Below, one piece after another: positions 33,407 to 41,566 of a stretch of 64,000 nucleotides of DNA. Each line of letters opens with the position of its first letter. The stretch's first letter is position 1. Position numbers and translations under genes: made by a program. This DNA comes from Antribacter gilvus (lineage in GTDB: Bacteria; Actinomycetota; Actinomycetes; Actinomycetales; Cellulomonadaceae), in assembly GCF_003946865.1 (NCBI RefSeq), contig NZ_QXTH01000001.1, positions 744,001 to 808,000 of the forward strand, written 5' to 3'. Under the pieces are notes generated by a model. That model saw only the letters and a program-made list of their open reading frames with translations. It was not told where the DNA came from and did no database searches.

Positions 33407-33438
33407 CCTAGATCCGGACAACGCTGTCCGGATCTAGG
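33407..33438. promoter_or_regulatory. TetR-type operator between SDR and TetR genes
   Basis: Perfect inverted repeat with 14-base arms CCTAGATCCGGACA (33407-33420) and its reverse complement (33425-33438), separated by ACGC. The right arm overlaps the TAGGAT -10 (33435-33440) of the tetR gene, so binding would repress the regulator and probably the divergent SDR gene. Confidence 0.75.
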
Positions 33439-33447
33439 ATACCTGGC

Positions 33448-34065
33448 ATGTCTCCTGCCCTCCATGACTCCCGTCTCCGTGACGGTCCCCGCAGCCCCGG
33501 CCGCCGGGGCGGGGCGCCCAACCTCGGCCCCCGGGCCGCGGCGGCCAACCGTGCGGCGCTCCTCGAGGCAGCCCGCGAGATCTTCGCCGCCGACGGCGTC
33601 AACGCGCCGCTCAGCGCGGTGTCGCGCCGGGCCGGCGTCGGTCAGGGCAGCCTCTACCGGCACTTCCCGGACCGGCTCGCGCTCGTCGTGGCCGTCTTCG
33701 AGGAGCAGGTCGAGCTGGTCGAGGCGGCCGCCGAGGAACCCGGCGTCGAGCTCGCCGACCTCCTCGGGCTCGTCACCCGGCACGCCGTGCTGTCGGCAGC
33801 GTTCGTCGACCTCGTGAGCGCCCAGGCGCCCGACATGCGCGTCGCCGCCCTCGGACGCCGGGTCGGCACGGCGCTCGCCGGGCACCTGCCTGCGGCGCAG
33901 GCCGCGGGCAAGGTCCGTCCGGGCCTCACCCCGGACGACCTGATGCTCGCCGTGTCCATGGTTGCCGCCGCGGTCACCCACGCGCCCGAGGGTGAGCGCG
34001 ACGCCGTCGCCCTGCGCGCGTGGGAGCTGCTGAGCCTGGAGGTGCGGTTGCCGGAGGGCCCGTAG
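33448..34065 (+). CDS. TetR-family transcriptional repressor
   Basis: A 205-residue regulator with the N-terminal HTH at about 33-80 (ALLEAAREIFAADG, LSAVSRRAGVGQGSLYRHFPDR) and a helical ligand domain. Residues 1-30 are a basic disordered extension. The ATG follows TAGGAT by 7 bases, a leaderless arrangement, and the operator at 33407-33438 covers this -10. It is divergent from the SDR gene, the likely target; the inducer would be a substrate of that enzyme. Confidence 0.9.
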   Translation: MSPALHDSRLRDGPRSPGRRGGAPNLGPRAAAANRAALLEAAREIFAADGVNAPLSAVSRRAGVGQGSLYRHFPDRLALVVAVFEEQVELVEAAAEEPGVELADLLGLVTRHAVLSAAFVDLVSAQAPDMRVAALGRRVGTALAGHLPAAQAAGKVRPGLTPDDLMLAVSMVAAAVTHAPEGERDAVALRAWELLSLEVRLPEGP

Positions 34066-34069
34066 CCGG

Positions 34070-35254
34070 TCAGGAGCCGGGTGCCGCCGCGAGCTCGGGG
34101 ATGGGCTCGTCGAGGAAGTCCTCCGTCGAGGCCAGGTAGCAGGCCGCTACCGAGAAGCCGGGCGACCCCCAGTGCGCCGCGCCCGGCGTCAAGGAACCCA
34201 CCTCCAGCCGGCCGTCCTCCAGGTGGGCCAGGCCCAGGCGCGCCAGCTCCGCCCGGCACACCTCACGGCCGGCGCGCTGCTGACCGGAGTCGCCCGGGTA
34301 CTCGGTGTCCGGGAGCGGGACCACGCCGAACACCTCGGCAGCATGGAACCGGTCGCAGGGTCGCAGCGGGACGGACACCGCGGACCCTCCGCCGACGTGC
34401 GCCGCCGCCGGGTCGAGGCAGTGCCCGGGCTCGAGGTTGGCGAACGACTCCTCGGCGGCTCGTGCCCAGGGCCCGAGCCATGCCCCCGTGACGGTGTCGC
34501 CCTCCCACTCCGTGTCGGCGACACAGACGATGATCCGGTCGCCGTACTGCCACGACTCCTCGGAGGGCGAGTAGAACCAGACGTAGGTCCGCTCCCCGGG
34601 GTCCTCCGTCCTCGCCAGCGCCTCGTGCTCGGCGAAGCAGTACCGCTCGGCCATGTGCTCCGTCGCGAGGTCGCCCGGGAACGCGTCGTCGGGCACGGTG
34701 GCCTCGGCGAAGACCTCGCTCGAGTGCGGGTCCGCGCACGGCCGGAGGTCGAGCAGCGCCTCGCCCTCCGCGGGGTAGTCGAAGCAGTCGCCCAGGGTCA
34801 GCTCGTCGGGATAGACCTGTGCCAGCGGGTCGGCTTCGTCCTCGATCGACGGGGAGAAGTCCTCCGAGTCCAGGACGCCCTCGTTCTCCACGAGCCACGC
34901 CGCCCCGGCGACCCCGCCCGCGAGGACCGCCAGGGCCCACACGCTGCCGACCACGACCGCCCACACGCCGAGGGTCCTGGTCCGCCGCGAGTATCGCTCG
35001 AGCTCGGCCGCGTCGCCGCGGTCGTGCGCGCTGAGGGCGCGGTCACGGGCGAGGTGCGCGGCGATGCCGAGAGGCCAGCAGACGATCCACGCCGCGACCA
35101 CCCAGGCGAGGTGCGCGGACGGGCGAGCCGGCCGGGCCGGGTGTCCCGGCGCCCAGGGCCCGTGCATCGGTGCCGCGTAGGGGGAGGCCGACGGCGGGGC
35201 GTGCGTCGTGGGGCTCGCCCCGGGCGGGGCGAAGGGCTGCAGGTCGTCGGTCAT
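34070..35254 (-). CDS. CD225-type membrane protein with two septum-formation domains
   Basis: A 394-residue protein: a Pro/Ala-rich N-terminus (about 1-45), two helices in a dispanin/CD225-like arrangement (about 48-120: AWIVCWPLGIAAHLARDRALSAHDRGD), then two Septum_form-like domains outside the membrane (about 150-265 and 270-385). Each has the pattern GDCFD...C..PHSSEVFA or GHCLD...C..FHAAEVFG with further paired Cys. Septum-formation domains are known from mycobacterial cell-envelope proteins; the exact role is unknown. Two single-domain relatives lie at 41567 and 42833. The ATG is the complement of 35252-35254. Confidence 0.82.
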   Translation of the reverse strand: MTDDLQPFAPPGASPTTHAPPSASPYAAPMHGPWAPGHPARPARPSAHLAWVVAAWIVCWPLGIAAHLARDRALSAHDRGDAAELERYSRRTRTLGVWAVVVGSVWALAVLAGGVAGAAWLVENEGVLDSEDFSPSIEDEADPLAQVYPDELTLGDCFDYPAEGEALLDLRPCADPHSSEVFAEATVPDDAFPGDLATEHMAERYCFAEHEALARTEDPGERTYVWFYSPSEESWQYGDRIIVCVADTEWEGDTVTGAWLGPWARAAEESFANLEPGHCLDPAAAHVGGGSAVSVPLRPCDRFHAAEVFGVVPLPDTEYPGDSGQQRAGREVCRAELARLGLAHLEDGRLEVGSLTPGAAHWGSPGFSVAACYLASTEDFLDEPIPELAAAPGS

Positions 35255-35390
35255 GGGGCGTCCTCAGTGTGCGGTCCGGTACACCGCATCCCGGCGTTCC
35301 CGGGGGATTTCTACCAGATCCGGCACGGCGTGCGTGACGCGTCCGACCCTGGACCCCGGGCGGGCCCGTGGCCGCCGTCGGTAGACTGGC

Positions 35391-35470
35391 GGCGGTCGCG
35401 ACTGGCGAGGGTGGGTCACCACCGGGGAGCGACCGGATGGACCTGCTGGTGCGTCGTCCGCCTGGGCGCC
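35391..35470 (+). promoter_or_regulatory. ZTP riboswitch (pfl motif) upstream of purH
   Basis: The conserved elements of the ZTP aptamer appear in order: GGTCGCGACTGGCG (from 35394), GTGGGTCACCACCGGGGAGC and GAC, closing the first stem by pairing GGTCGC (35394-35399) with GCGACC (35429-35434), and after a linker CCGCCTGGGC (35458-35467), which forms the pseudoknot. A TAGACT -10 lies at 35382-35387. The class senses ZTP/ZMP, the signal of folate shortage, and commonly controls purH and folate genes. The purH ribosome-binding site follows 32 bases downstream. Confidence 0.88.
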
Positions 35471-35514
35471 TGGGTGTCGATGACGTCCCGTCCCCGATTC
35501 CAGGAGGAACCACC

Positions 35515-37155
35515 GTGTCCGGTGCCCCGTCCGCTCCCGACGTGCAGCTCGCAGACGACGCCCAGCGTCCCGTCCGTCGCGCCCTGCTGAGCGTCTACGA
35601 CAAGTCCGGCCTGGTCGAGCTGGCCACCGCCCTGCACGACACCGGCGTCGAGCTCGTCTCCACCGGCTCCACCGCGAGCACCATCGCCGACGCCGGTGTC
35701 CCCGTGACCCGCGTCGAGGACCTGACCGGCTTCCCCGAGTGCCTCGAGGGTCGCGTCAAGACGCTGCACCCCCGCGTCCACGCGGGGATCCTCGCCGACT
35801 CCCGCAAGGCCGACCACCTCGCCCAGCTCGCCGACCTCGAGATCGAGCCCTTCGAGCTCGTCGTCGTGAACCTCTACCCCTTCACCGAGACCGTCGCGAG
35901 CGGCGCCGGCCCGGACGCCGTCGTCGAGCAGATCGACATCGGTGGGCCCTCCATGGTGCGTGCCGCGGCGAAGAACCACCCGAGCGTCGCCGTGGTGGTG
36001 GACCCGGACGCCTACTCCGCCGTGGTCGACGCCGTCCGCGCCGGCGGCTTCACCTACGCGCAGCGCAAGGCGCTCGCCGCGCAGGCGTTCGTGCACACCG
36101 CCACCTACGACGTGGCCGTCGCGTCCTGGATGGGGTCCGTCGTGGCGCCGTCGGACGAGGTCGTCGTGGACGGCGAGGTCCAGCACTCCGGCTTCCCCGC
36201 CTGGGTGGGCGGCACCTGGGTCCGCGCGGACGTGCTCCGCTACGGCGAGAACCCGCACCAGAAGGCGGCCCTCTACACGCGGGGCGACGGCGTCACAGGG
36301 CTCGCCCAGGCGCAGCAGCTGCACGGAAAGGCGATGAGCTACAACAACTACGTGGATGCTGACGCTGCGTGGCGTGCCGCCTGGGACCACCCCGAGCCCG
36401 CCGTCGCGATCATCAAGCACGCCAACCCGTGCGGCATCGCGGTGGGCGACGACGTGGCGCAGGCGCACGCCCGCGCGCACGCGACCGACCCGGTGTCCGC
36501 CTACGGCGGCGTCATCGCGACGAACCGCCCGGTGACGAAGGGAGCCGCCGAGCAGATCGCACCGGTGTTCACCGAGGTGGTCGTGGCGCCGTCGTTCGAG
36601 CCGGAGGCGCTGGAGGTTCTCCAGGCCAAGAAGAACCTCCGGCTGCTCGTCGTCGAGGGCGAGCCGTCCGCCCAGGTCGAGAGCCGGCCGGTCTCGGGCG
36701 GTCTGCTGCTCCAGCAGGTCGACCGGTTCCAGGCCGCGGGGGACGACCCGGCGTCGTGGACCCTGGCAGCCGGCGACGCTGCCGACGAGGCCACGCTGGC
36801 CGACCTCGTGTTCGCCTGGCGGGCCGTGCGTGCTGCCAAGTCGAACGCGATCCTGCTGGCCCGTGACGGTGCGGCCGTCGGCGTCGGCATGGGCCAGGTC
36901 AACCGGGTCGACTCGTGCCGCCTCGCGGTGGAACGCGCGAACACGCTCGCCGAGGGCGACGAGCGTGCCCGGGGCGCGGTGGCCGCGTCGGACGCGTTCT
37001 TCCCCTTCGCGGACGGCCTCCAGGTCCTGCTCGACGCCGGCGTGAAGGCCGTCGTGCAGCCCGGCGGCTCGATCCGTGACGAGGAGGTCGTGGCCGCGGC
37101 CCAGGCCGCCGGCATCACGATGTACCTCACGGGTACGCGCCACTTCGCGCACTGA
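35515..37155 (+). CDS. purH: Bifunctional AICAR formyltransferase/IMP cyclohydrolase
   Basis: Last two steps of IMP synthesis. The 546-residue protein has the N-terminal IMP cyclohydrolase (MGS-like) domain (about 18-160: [40 protein letters not shown]) and the C-terminal formyltransferase with KHANPCG, the catalytic Lys-His motif, and [10 protein letters not shown] near the end. The GTG at 35515 has AGGAGG (35502-35507) 7 bases upstream. Expression is under the ZTP riboswitch at 35391. A perfect hairpin (37171-37208) separates it from the convergent ATP-grasp gene. Confidence 0.96.
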   Translation: MSGAPSAPDVQLADDAQRPVRRALLSVYDKSGLVELATALHDTGVELVSTGSTASTIADAGVPVTRVEDLTGFPECLEGRVKTLHPRVHAGILADSRKADHLAQLADLEIEPFELVVVNLYPFTETVASGAGPDAVVEQIDIGGPSMVRAAAKNHPSVAVVVDPDAYSAVVDAVRAGGFTYAQRKALAAQAFVHTATYDVAVASWMGSVVAPSDEVVVDGEVQHSGFPAWVGGTWVRADVLRYGENPHQKAALYTRGDGVTGLAQAQQLHGKAMSYNNYVDADAAWRAAWDHPEPAVAIIKHANPCGIAVGDDVAQAHARAHATDPVSAYGGVIATNRPVTKGAAEQIAPVFTEVVVAPSFEPEALEVLQAKKNLRLLVVEGEPSAQVESRPVSGGLLLQQVDRFQAAGDDPASWTLAAGDAADEATLADLVFAWRAVRAAKSNAILLARDGAAVGVGMGQVNRVDSCRLAVERANTLAEGDERARGAVAASDAFFPFADGLQVLLDAGVKAVVQPGGSIRDEEVVAAAQAAGITMYLTGTRHFAH

Positions 37156-37170
37156 CGCCCGGCCTCCGGC

Positions 37171-37208
37171 CCGCCGGGACAGGGGCCGACCCGACCCTGT
37201 CCCGGCGG
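37171..37208. terminator. Bidirectional terminator hairpin after purH
   Basis: Perfect 14-bp stem CCGCCGGGACAGGG (37171-37184) with its complement at 37195-37208, loop of 10 bases. It lies between the purH stop and the stop of the convergent ATP-grasp gene. No T-tract. Confidence 0.75.
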
Positions 37209-37219
37209 AGCGGAGCGCC

Positions 37220-38449
37220 TCAGCCCTGGATCACGTGCGGGACGAAGCGCGCCCCCGCGTCCGTGACCGGCCCGTCCGACTCCCGGAACCCGCACCCGGC
37301 CGCCCTGCCCACGCCGCCGGCGTCGGCCACGACCCAGGACCCGAGCACCACGTGCCTGCCGCCGAACCGGGGCAGCTCGTCGGCCTCCTGGTACACGACC
37401 AGGCCCTCGAGCGTGGGCGGGGTGTACGGCGCCTGCGGGCCCGGGAGGTCGGCCGGCCGGGGGAGGTGCTGCCCGGGCGGCGGACCCCAGGCGGGGGTCG
37501 GCGGAACCGTCCGCCGGTCGCTGAACGTCACGCCCGCGCCCTCGCGGCCCATGAGCGGCTTCGTCACCCACCGGTCCAGGTCGCGCGGCCCGTCGAGGTA
37601 GGCGGGGAGCAGGTTCGGGTGGCCGGGGTGGAGCTCCCACAGGACGGCGAGCAGCGCCTTGTTGGACAGCACCACCTTCCACAAGGGCTCCACCCAGCGG
37701 GTCGGCGTCGCCGGGTCGAGTGCCAGCCGCCCGTACGGCTCTTCGAGCATCCACTCCCACGGGTAGAGCTTGAAGCACAGGTCCACGGGTTCGTCGCCGT
37801 CGTCGACGAAGCGCCGACCGTCCCAGCCCAGGAGGTGCAGCGGGACGATCCGGACGTCGAGTCCGGCCTCCACGGCGGTCTCCGCGTGGTACGAGGTGTT
37901 CATGAGGTCCTCGCCGTGGTTGTCGTCCGCCCAGGCGAAGTGGACAGGGCCGACGCCGGACGCCGTCCCGACGGCACGCCACCGCTCGACGAGCCGTTCG
38001 TGCAGGCTGTTCCACTGGTCCAGGTGGGGATGGGTGTCCTGGAGCCAGTACCACTGCACGATCGCCGCCTCCACGAGTGACGTCGGGGTGTCGGCGTTGT
38101 ACTCCAGGAGCTTTGCGGGGCGCACGCCGTCGTAGCGGAGGTCGAACCGGCCCACGAGCGACGGCTCGTCCCGGTCGAAGGAGGCGACGACGGCGTCGTG
38201 CGCCCACTCCGGCACCCCGAGCTCCGCCAGGCGACCCTGCCGCACCACGTGGCGTGCCGCTCTCAGGCACAGGTCGTGGAGCTCCTCGGTGACCTCCTCC
38301 AGGGCCTCGACCTCGGCGAGCGTCAGCGTGTAGCAGGCCGACTCGTCCCAGCAGGGGCCGGGAGAGCCCGGCGACTCGACGTAGACGAGACCCTGCTGGG
38401 CGACGACGTCGCGCCAGCCGGTGCGCGGCACCGACAGGTCGCGGCGCAT
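37220..38449 (-). CDS. Glutathionylspermidine-synthase-type pre-ATP-grasp ligase (YgiC/YjfC-like)
   Basis: A 409-residue protein of the GSP_synth family, ATP-grasp enzymes that form amide bonds. Family features include WDESACYTL near residue 35, LLEYNADTPTSLVEAA, KLYPWEWM, KPLMGREGAGV and VVYQEADELP. True glutathionylspermidine synthases carry an extra amidase domain; this has only the ligase, like E. coli YgiC, whose substrate is unsettled. Its start overlaps the stop of the glycine-tract gene by one base, matching the ygiB-ygiC pairing. It is the last gene of a probable four-gene operon beginning at 40948. Confidence 0.85.
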   Translation of the reverse strand: MRRDLSVPRTGWRDVVAQQGLVYVESPGSPGPCWDESACYTLTLAEVEALEEVTEELHDLCLRAARHVVRQGRLAELGVPEWAHDAVVASFDRDEPSLVGRFDLRYDGVRPAKLLEYNADTPTSLVEAAIVQWYWLQDTHPHLDQWNSLHERLVERWRAVGTASGVGPVHFAWADDNHGEDLMNTSYHAETAVEAGLDVRIVPLHLLGWDGRRFVDDGDEPVDLCFKLYPWEWMLEEPYGRLALDPATPTRWVEPLWKVVLSNKALLAVLWELHPGHPNLLPAYLDGPRDLDRWVTKPLMGREGAGVTFSDRRTVPPTPAWGPPPGQHLPRPADLPGPQAPYTPPTLEGLVVYQEADELPRFGGRHVVLGSWVVADAGGVGRAAGCGFRESDGPVTDAGARFVPHVIQG

Positions 38450-38853
38450 CAGCTCCCGCCGCCGCTGCGGAACCCGAAACCGCCACGGCTCGGGACGTCG
38501 AACGACCCGCCCGACACCGTGTCGCCGATGGTGGGTACCGTGCTGCCCGACGGCACGTAGTACCAGCGGGCGCCTCCCCCGCCGCCGCCCCCGCCGCCCC
38601 CGCCGCCGGCCGAGGTGCTGTCGTCGCCGTCGTCTGCGCAGGCCGACTGGATGACCCGGCGGCCCTGCGAGTCCACGCAGTAGCGGTCGTGGGCCCCGCC
38701 GGAGCCGGAGCAGGCGTAGAGGACGGCCACCAGGCCCAGGACCCCGGCCGTGCCGTAGGCGACGGGCTTGACGCCCGCCTTGCGGCCGCCGACGGCGGGA
38801 GTGTGCTTGGCCACGAGCCCGGGAATCGGCTCATTCGGGGCACGGCGGGACAT
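38449..38853 (-). CDS. Small exported glycine-tract protein (YgiB-like partner)
   Basis: A 134-residue protein: basic N-terminus, one helix (about 31-47, YGTAGVLGLVAVLYACS), then a short ectodomain with two Cys (RYCVDSQGRRVIQSACADD), an uninterrupted run of 12 Gly (about 83-94) and a Gly/Ser-rich end, GFGFRSGGGS. It is immediately upstream of the GSP_synth gene, as ygiB (DUF1190) is of ygiC. A GAGGAG site precedes the ATG. The Cys after the helix could be a lipid or disulfide site. Function unknown; it may be the substrate or anchor of the ligase (inference). Confidence 0.75.
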   Translation of the reverse strand: MSRRAPNEPIPGLVAKHTPAVGGRKAGVKPVAYGTAGVLGLVAVLYACSGSGGAHDRYCVDSQGRRVIQSACADDGDDSTSAGGGGGGGGGGGGARWYYVPSGSTVPTIGDTVSGGSFDVPSRGGFGFRSGGGS

Positions 38854-38883
38854 CTATCTCCTCATCGTCAGTGTGACGGGAGA

Positions 38884-39519
38884 CTACAACGGCAGCATCC
38901 GGCCCACGACGTGCCGCCGCACGACCACGAAGACATGGACCGCCAGCGCGGCGAAGAAGCAGAGGTGGGCCGCGACGTGGAGCGGGACCAGGTCGTCGGT
39001 CCCGACGACGAGCGCGATGCCCGTCGCGGGGACCACGATCAGCAGGCCGAGCAGCACCGGCTCCACGACGTGGAGCACGCGGCGGTCGGCGTCGGTGAGC
39101 CGGGGGTCCCAGGGCGGCAGCGGCGTCGTCCGGCGCCAGACGATCCGCGTCGCGCCGACGGCGATGATCGAGAGCCCGAGGAGCACGTGCCACTCGGGCA
39201 AGGTGAGGCCGTCGCCGAGGGCGTCTCCCGACCACAGGTCGGACCAGGCGGTGCCGACCGCGTCGTCGGCCTCGTCCTCGCGGCGGTCCTGTGCCGCCTC
39301 GCACCGGTCCTCCAGGAGGTCCAGCTGCTCGTCCTCGGCGTCGGAGGTGTCGCCGCCGCTCCGGTCCTCGCCCGCTGGGTCGCACGCGACGTCAGGTACG
39401 TCGGTGTCGGTCTCCATGGTGTAACCCACGGTGAACTGGGCGGCGAGGAGGGCGACGGTCAGCCAGTGCAGGAGCTTGGTGACGGCGCCGTAGCCGTGCT
39501 CGCCGTTACGGAGCCTCAT
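38884..39519 (-). CDS. Cytochrome b561-family membrane protein
   Basis: A 211-residue, four-helix di-heme electron carrier. The likely heme ligands are His in KLLHWL (helix 1), EWHVLLG (helix 2), LHVVEP (helix 3) and PLHVAAH (helix 4). Between helices 1 and 2 there is an acidic insert of about 60 residues with two Cys (VACDPAGED and EDRCEAAQD), not typical of the family. It lies 25 bases after the FAD oxidoreductase gene and 30 bases before the glycine-tract gene, all on one strand, suggesting a redox operon. Confidence 0.82.
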   Translation of the reverse strand: MRLRNGEHGYGAVTKLLHWLTVALLAAQFTVGYTMETDTDVPDVACDPAGEDRSGGDTSDAEDEQLDLLEDRCEAAQDRREDEADDAVGTAWSDLWSGDALGDGLTLPEWHVLLGLSIIAVGATRIVWRRTTPLPPWDPRLTDADRRVLHVVEPVLLGLLIVVPATGIALVVGTDDLVPLHVAAHLCFFAALAVHVFVVVRRHVVGRMLPL

Positions 39520-39544
39520 GTGGGGGGCTTCATGGCCGGGGACC

Positions 39545-40948
39545 TCACAGGGCAGCGTCCTTCAGCCGGACCGTCGGGTCGAGCGCCTTGTCGAGATCGA
39601 TCTCGAGCGGGGCGTCGCGGTTCATGAGCTTGCGCACCGCCGCGACCTCGCGCGGCGAGTCCACCAGCAGGACGGCGCGCACCGTGGCGATCCGGTGGCC
39701 CTCCGGCGTGGTCCGGCGGTGCCGGTCCAGCGCGCTCTCGAGGTAGAGCGCCGCCCAGGGGGTCGTGCCTCGGGCGCCCGGTGCGCCGTCGCGCAGTGCC
39801 ACCTCGTCGAACGGCGAGGGGACGCCGAAGAGCGCCAGGTCGTGGCCGAGCTGCTTCGAGAACACGTACGGCGCGTGCAGCGGCACGGGCTCCAGGCCCA
39901 GCCGCGACCTGACGTGCTGGGGCTCTGCGGCGCGGACGTCGATACCGAGCAGCGCACGGACCGTCAGGTCCGGGTCCTGGAGAGCGGCCGACCAGTGCCC
40001 GCCGGGCACGGGCCCGAAGACCGGGTGCTCGCGGGTCGCCGCGTCGCCCACCGCCCACACGCGGCGGAGCGCGTCGATGTGCAGCCGCCCTGCGGACTCC
40101 CGCGGTGACGCCATCCCCATCAGGCGTCCGGCACGGTTCACGCGGAGGCCACCCCGGGCATCGAGCGGGAGCGTGCCACGTAACCAGTCCGATGCCGGCC
40201 GCGCCCCCACCGCAGCGAGCACCACGTCGGCGGCGAGCTCCCGGCCGTCGGCCAGCGAGACCAGGACGTCGCCACCCGGCCCGCGCTGCACCGTGCTCAC
40301 GGGGACGCCCGTGACCAGGGTGACGCCGGCGGCGTCGTACCAGGCGGCCAGACGGGAGCCGACGAAGCTCCCGAGCTGTCGCTCGAGGGGTGTGGACGCG
40401 GCCTCGACCACCGTCACCTCGGCGCCCGCGCCGGCAGCGACACCCGCGACCTCGGCGCCGATCCAGCCCGCCCCCACAATGACGAGGCGCAGGCCCGGTG
40501 CCAGCACGGTGCGCAGGGCCGCGGCGTCCGCGGCAGTGTGCAGCACCGACGCCGCCTCCCAGCCGGGAGGGAGCACGGGCTCGGAGCCGTAGGCCAGCAC
40601 GACGGCCCCGGCGGTGACCCGGCTGCCGGACGCCGTCTCCACGGTCACCTCTTCCCGGCCCGGCTCCAGCCGCACAGCCGGGTCGGCGAGCCGGAGGTCG
40701 TCGACGAGGGACCCGACGTCGACCGCGAGGTCCTCGGCGAGCCACAACGGCTCCGTCCGGGTGAGCAGCTCCTTGGAGAGCGGGGGCCGGTCGTAGGGCG
40801 GCAGCCCCTCGGCGCCCAGAAGGGTGACGGGGCCGGGATAGCCGTGCCGTCGCAGGGCCGCCACGCTCTGCAGGCCCGCGAGACCCGCGCCCACCACGAC
40901 CACGCCATCCGAAGGATCGTCCCGGACATGTCGGGTTCGCGTGGGCAT
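39545..40948 (-). CDS. FAD-dependent ferredoxin-reductase-type oxidoreductase
   Basis: A 467-residue pyridine-nucleotide-disulfide-type flavoprotein without redox Cys. It has the FAD-binding GAGLAGLQSVAALR, PPYDRPPLSKELL, the NAD(P)-binding VGAGWIGAEVAG and the second FAD motif RVWAVGDAA. This matches reductases feeding ferredoxins for P450s or dioxygenases. The start at 40948 is chosen because TACCGT (complement of 40956-40961) is 7 bases upstream; the longer in-frame version would add about 21 residues. First gene of the operon running to 37220. Confidence 0.88.
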   Translation of the reverse strand: MPTRTRHVRDDPSDGVVVVGAGLAGLQSVAALRRHGYPGPVTLLGAEGLPPYDRPPLSKELLTRTEPLWLAEDLAVDVGSLVDDLRLADPAVRLEPGREEVTVETASGSRVTAGAVVLAYGSEPVLPPGWEAASVLHTAADAAALRTVLAPGLRLVIVGAGWIGAEVAGVAAGAGAEVTVVEAASTPLERQLGSFVGSRLAAWYDAAGVTLVTGVPVSTVQRGPGGDVLVSLADGRELAADVVLAAVGARPASDWLRGTLPLDARGGLRVNRAGRLMGMASPRESAGRLHIDALRRVWAVGDAATREHPVFGPVPGGHWSAALQDPDLTVRALLGIDVRAAEPQHVRSRLGLEPVPLHAPYVFSKQLGHDLALFGVPSPFDEVALRDGAPGARGTTPWAALYLESALDRHRRTTPEGHRIATVRAVLLVDSPREVAAVRKLMNRDAPLEIDLDKALDPTVRLKDAAL

Positions 40949-41044
40949 GGACCTCACGGTAGCGCGCCTGCGGGTACCTGTTGCGATCCGGTATCGGCAG
41001 GTCCCGTTCATGAGGTCGTGACGTTTCGGCGGTAGGCTCTCAGT

Positions 41045-41485
41045 GTGGAACTCAGCGCGATGCGCACCGACGACCGTACCGAGAGCGCCTCCGGTGCCAC
41101 GTCCACGCTGCTCGCGCCGACCTGGCGCCGGGTGGACGGGCAGGAGGCCCCGGCCGGGAGCGCGGTGCGGCCGGACGGACCCGACGACGCGCCCCGTGAG
41201 GACGCGGAACCGGCCCCGGCCGGGCCTGTCGCGCAGCGCAGCAACCTCGCGATCTGGCTGGTCCTGGCCGCTGTGGGCATCTCCGTCCTGCTGGGCGTGG
41301 TGGCCGACGCGCGGGTCGGCGTCCTGGGGATCAGCGCCACCCTCGCCGCCGGCGGTGCTATCCGTGCCGTCGCCCGGACCGCTCCGGTCGGACTGGCCGT
41401 ACGCAGCCGGAGCGTGGACGTCTTCATGTTCTGGACGCTGGCCGTGGTGATCGCCGTGCTCGGCGTCGTCGCGCCCGACGTCTGA
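41045..41485 (+). CDS. DUF3017-type small membrane protein
   Basis: A 146-residue actinobacterial protein with a long disordered, Pro/Asp-rich N-terminus (about 1-65) and three helices (about 67-85, 88-105 and 122-142). The motif RSRSVDVFMFWTLAVVIAVLGVVAPDV agrees with DUF3017, often found near purH. The GTG start at 41045 follows TAGGCT (41033-41038) by 6 bases. Divergent from the oxidoreductase gene. Function unknown. Confidence 0.75.
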   Translation: MELSAMRTDDRTESASGATSTLLAPTWRRVDGQEAPAGSAVRPDGPDDAPREDAEPAPAGPVAQRSNLAIWLVLAAVGISVLLGVVADARVGVLGISATLAAGGAIRAVARTAPVGLAVRSRSVDVFMFWTLAVVIAVLGVVAPDV

Positions 41486-41490
41486 GCCAG

Positions 41491-41550
41491 CCCGCCGTAG
41501 GGTGCGGCCCGCCGTAGCGGGCCGCCGTAGGGGGCGGGCCGCCGTAGCGG
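41491..41550. repeat. Two tandem 30-bp repeats between convergent genes
   Basis: 41491-41520 and 41521-41550 are near-identical 30-base units, each containing two copies of SCCGCCGTAG. The CGGGCC/GGCCCG segments let neighbouring copies fold into hairpins, so the block may act as a terminator for the flanking convergent genes. Confidence 0.65.
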
Positions 41551-41566
41551 GCCGGCCCCGCGGCCC

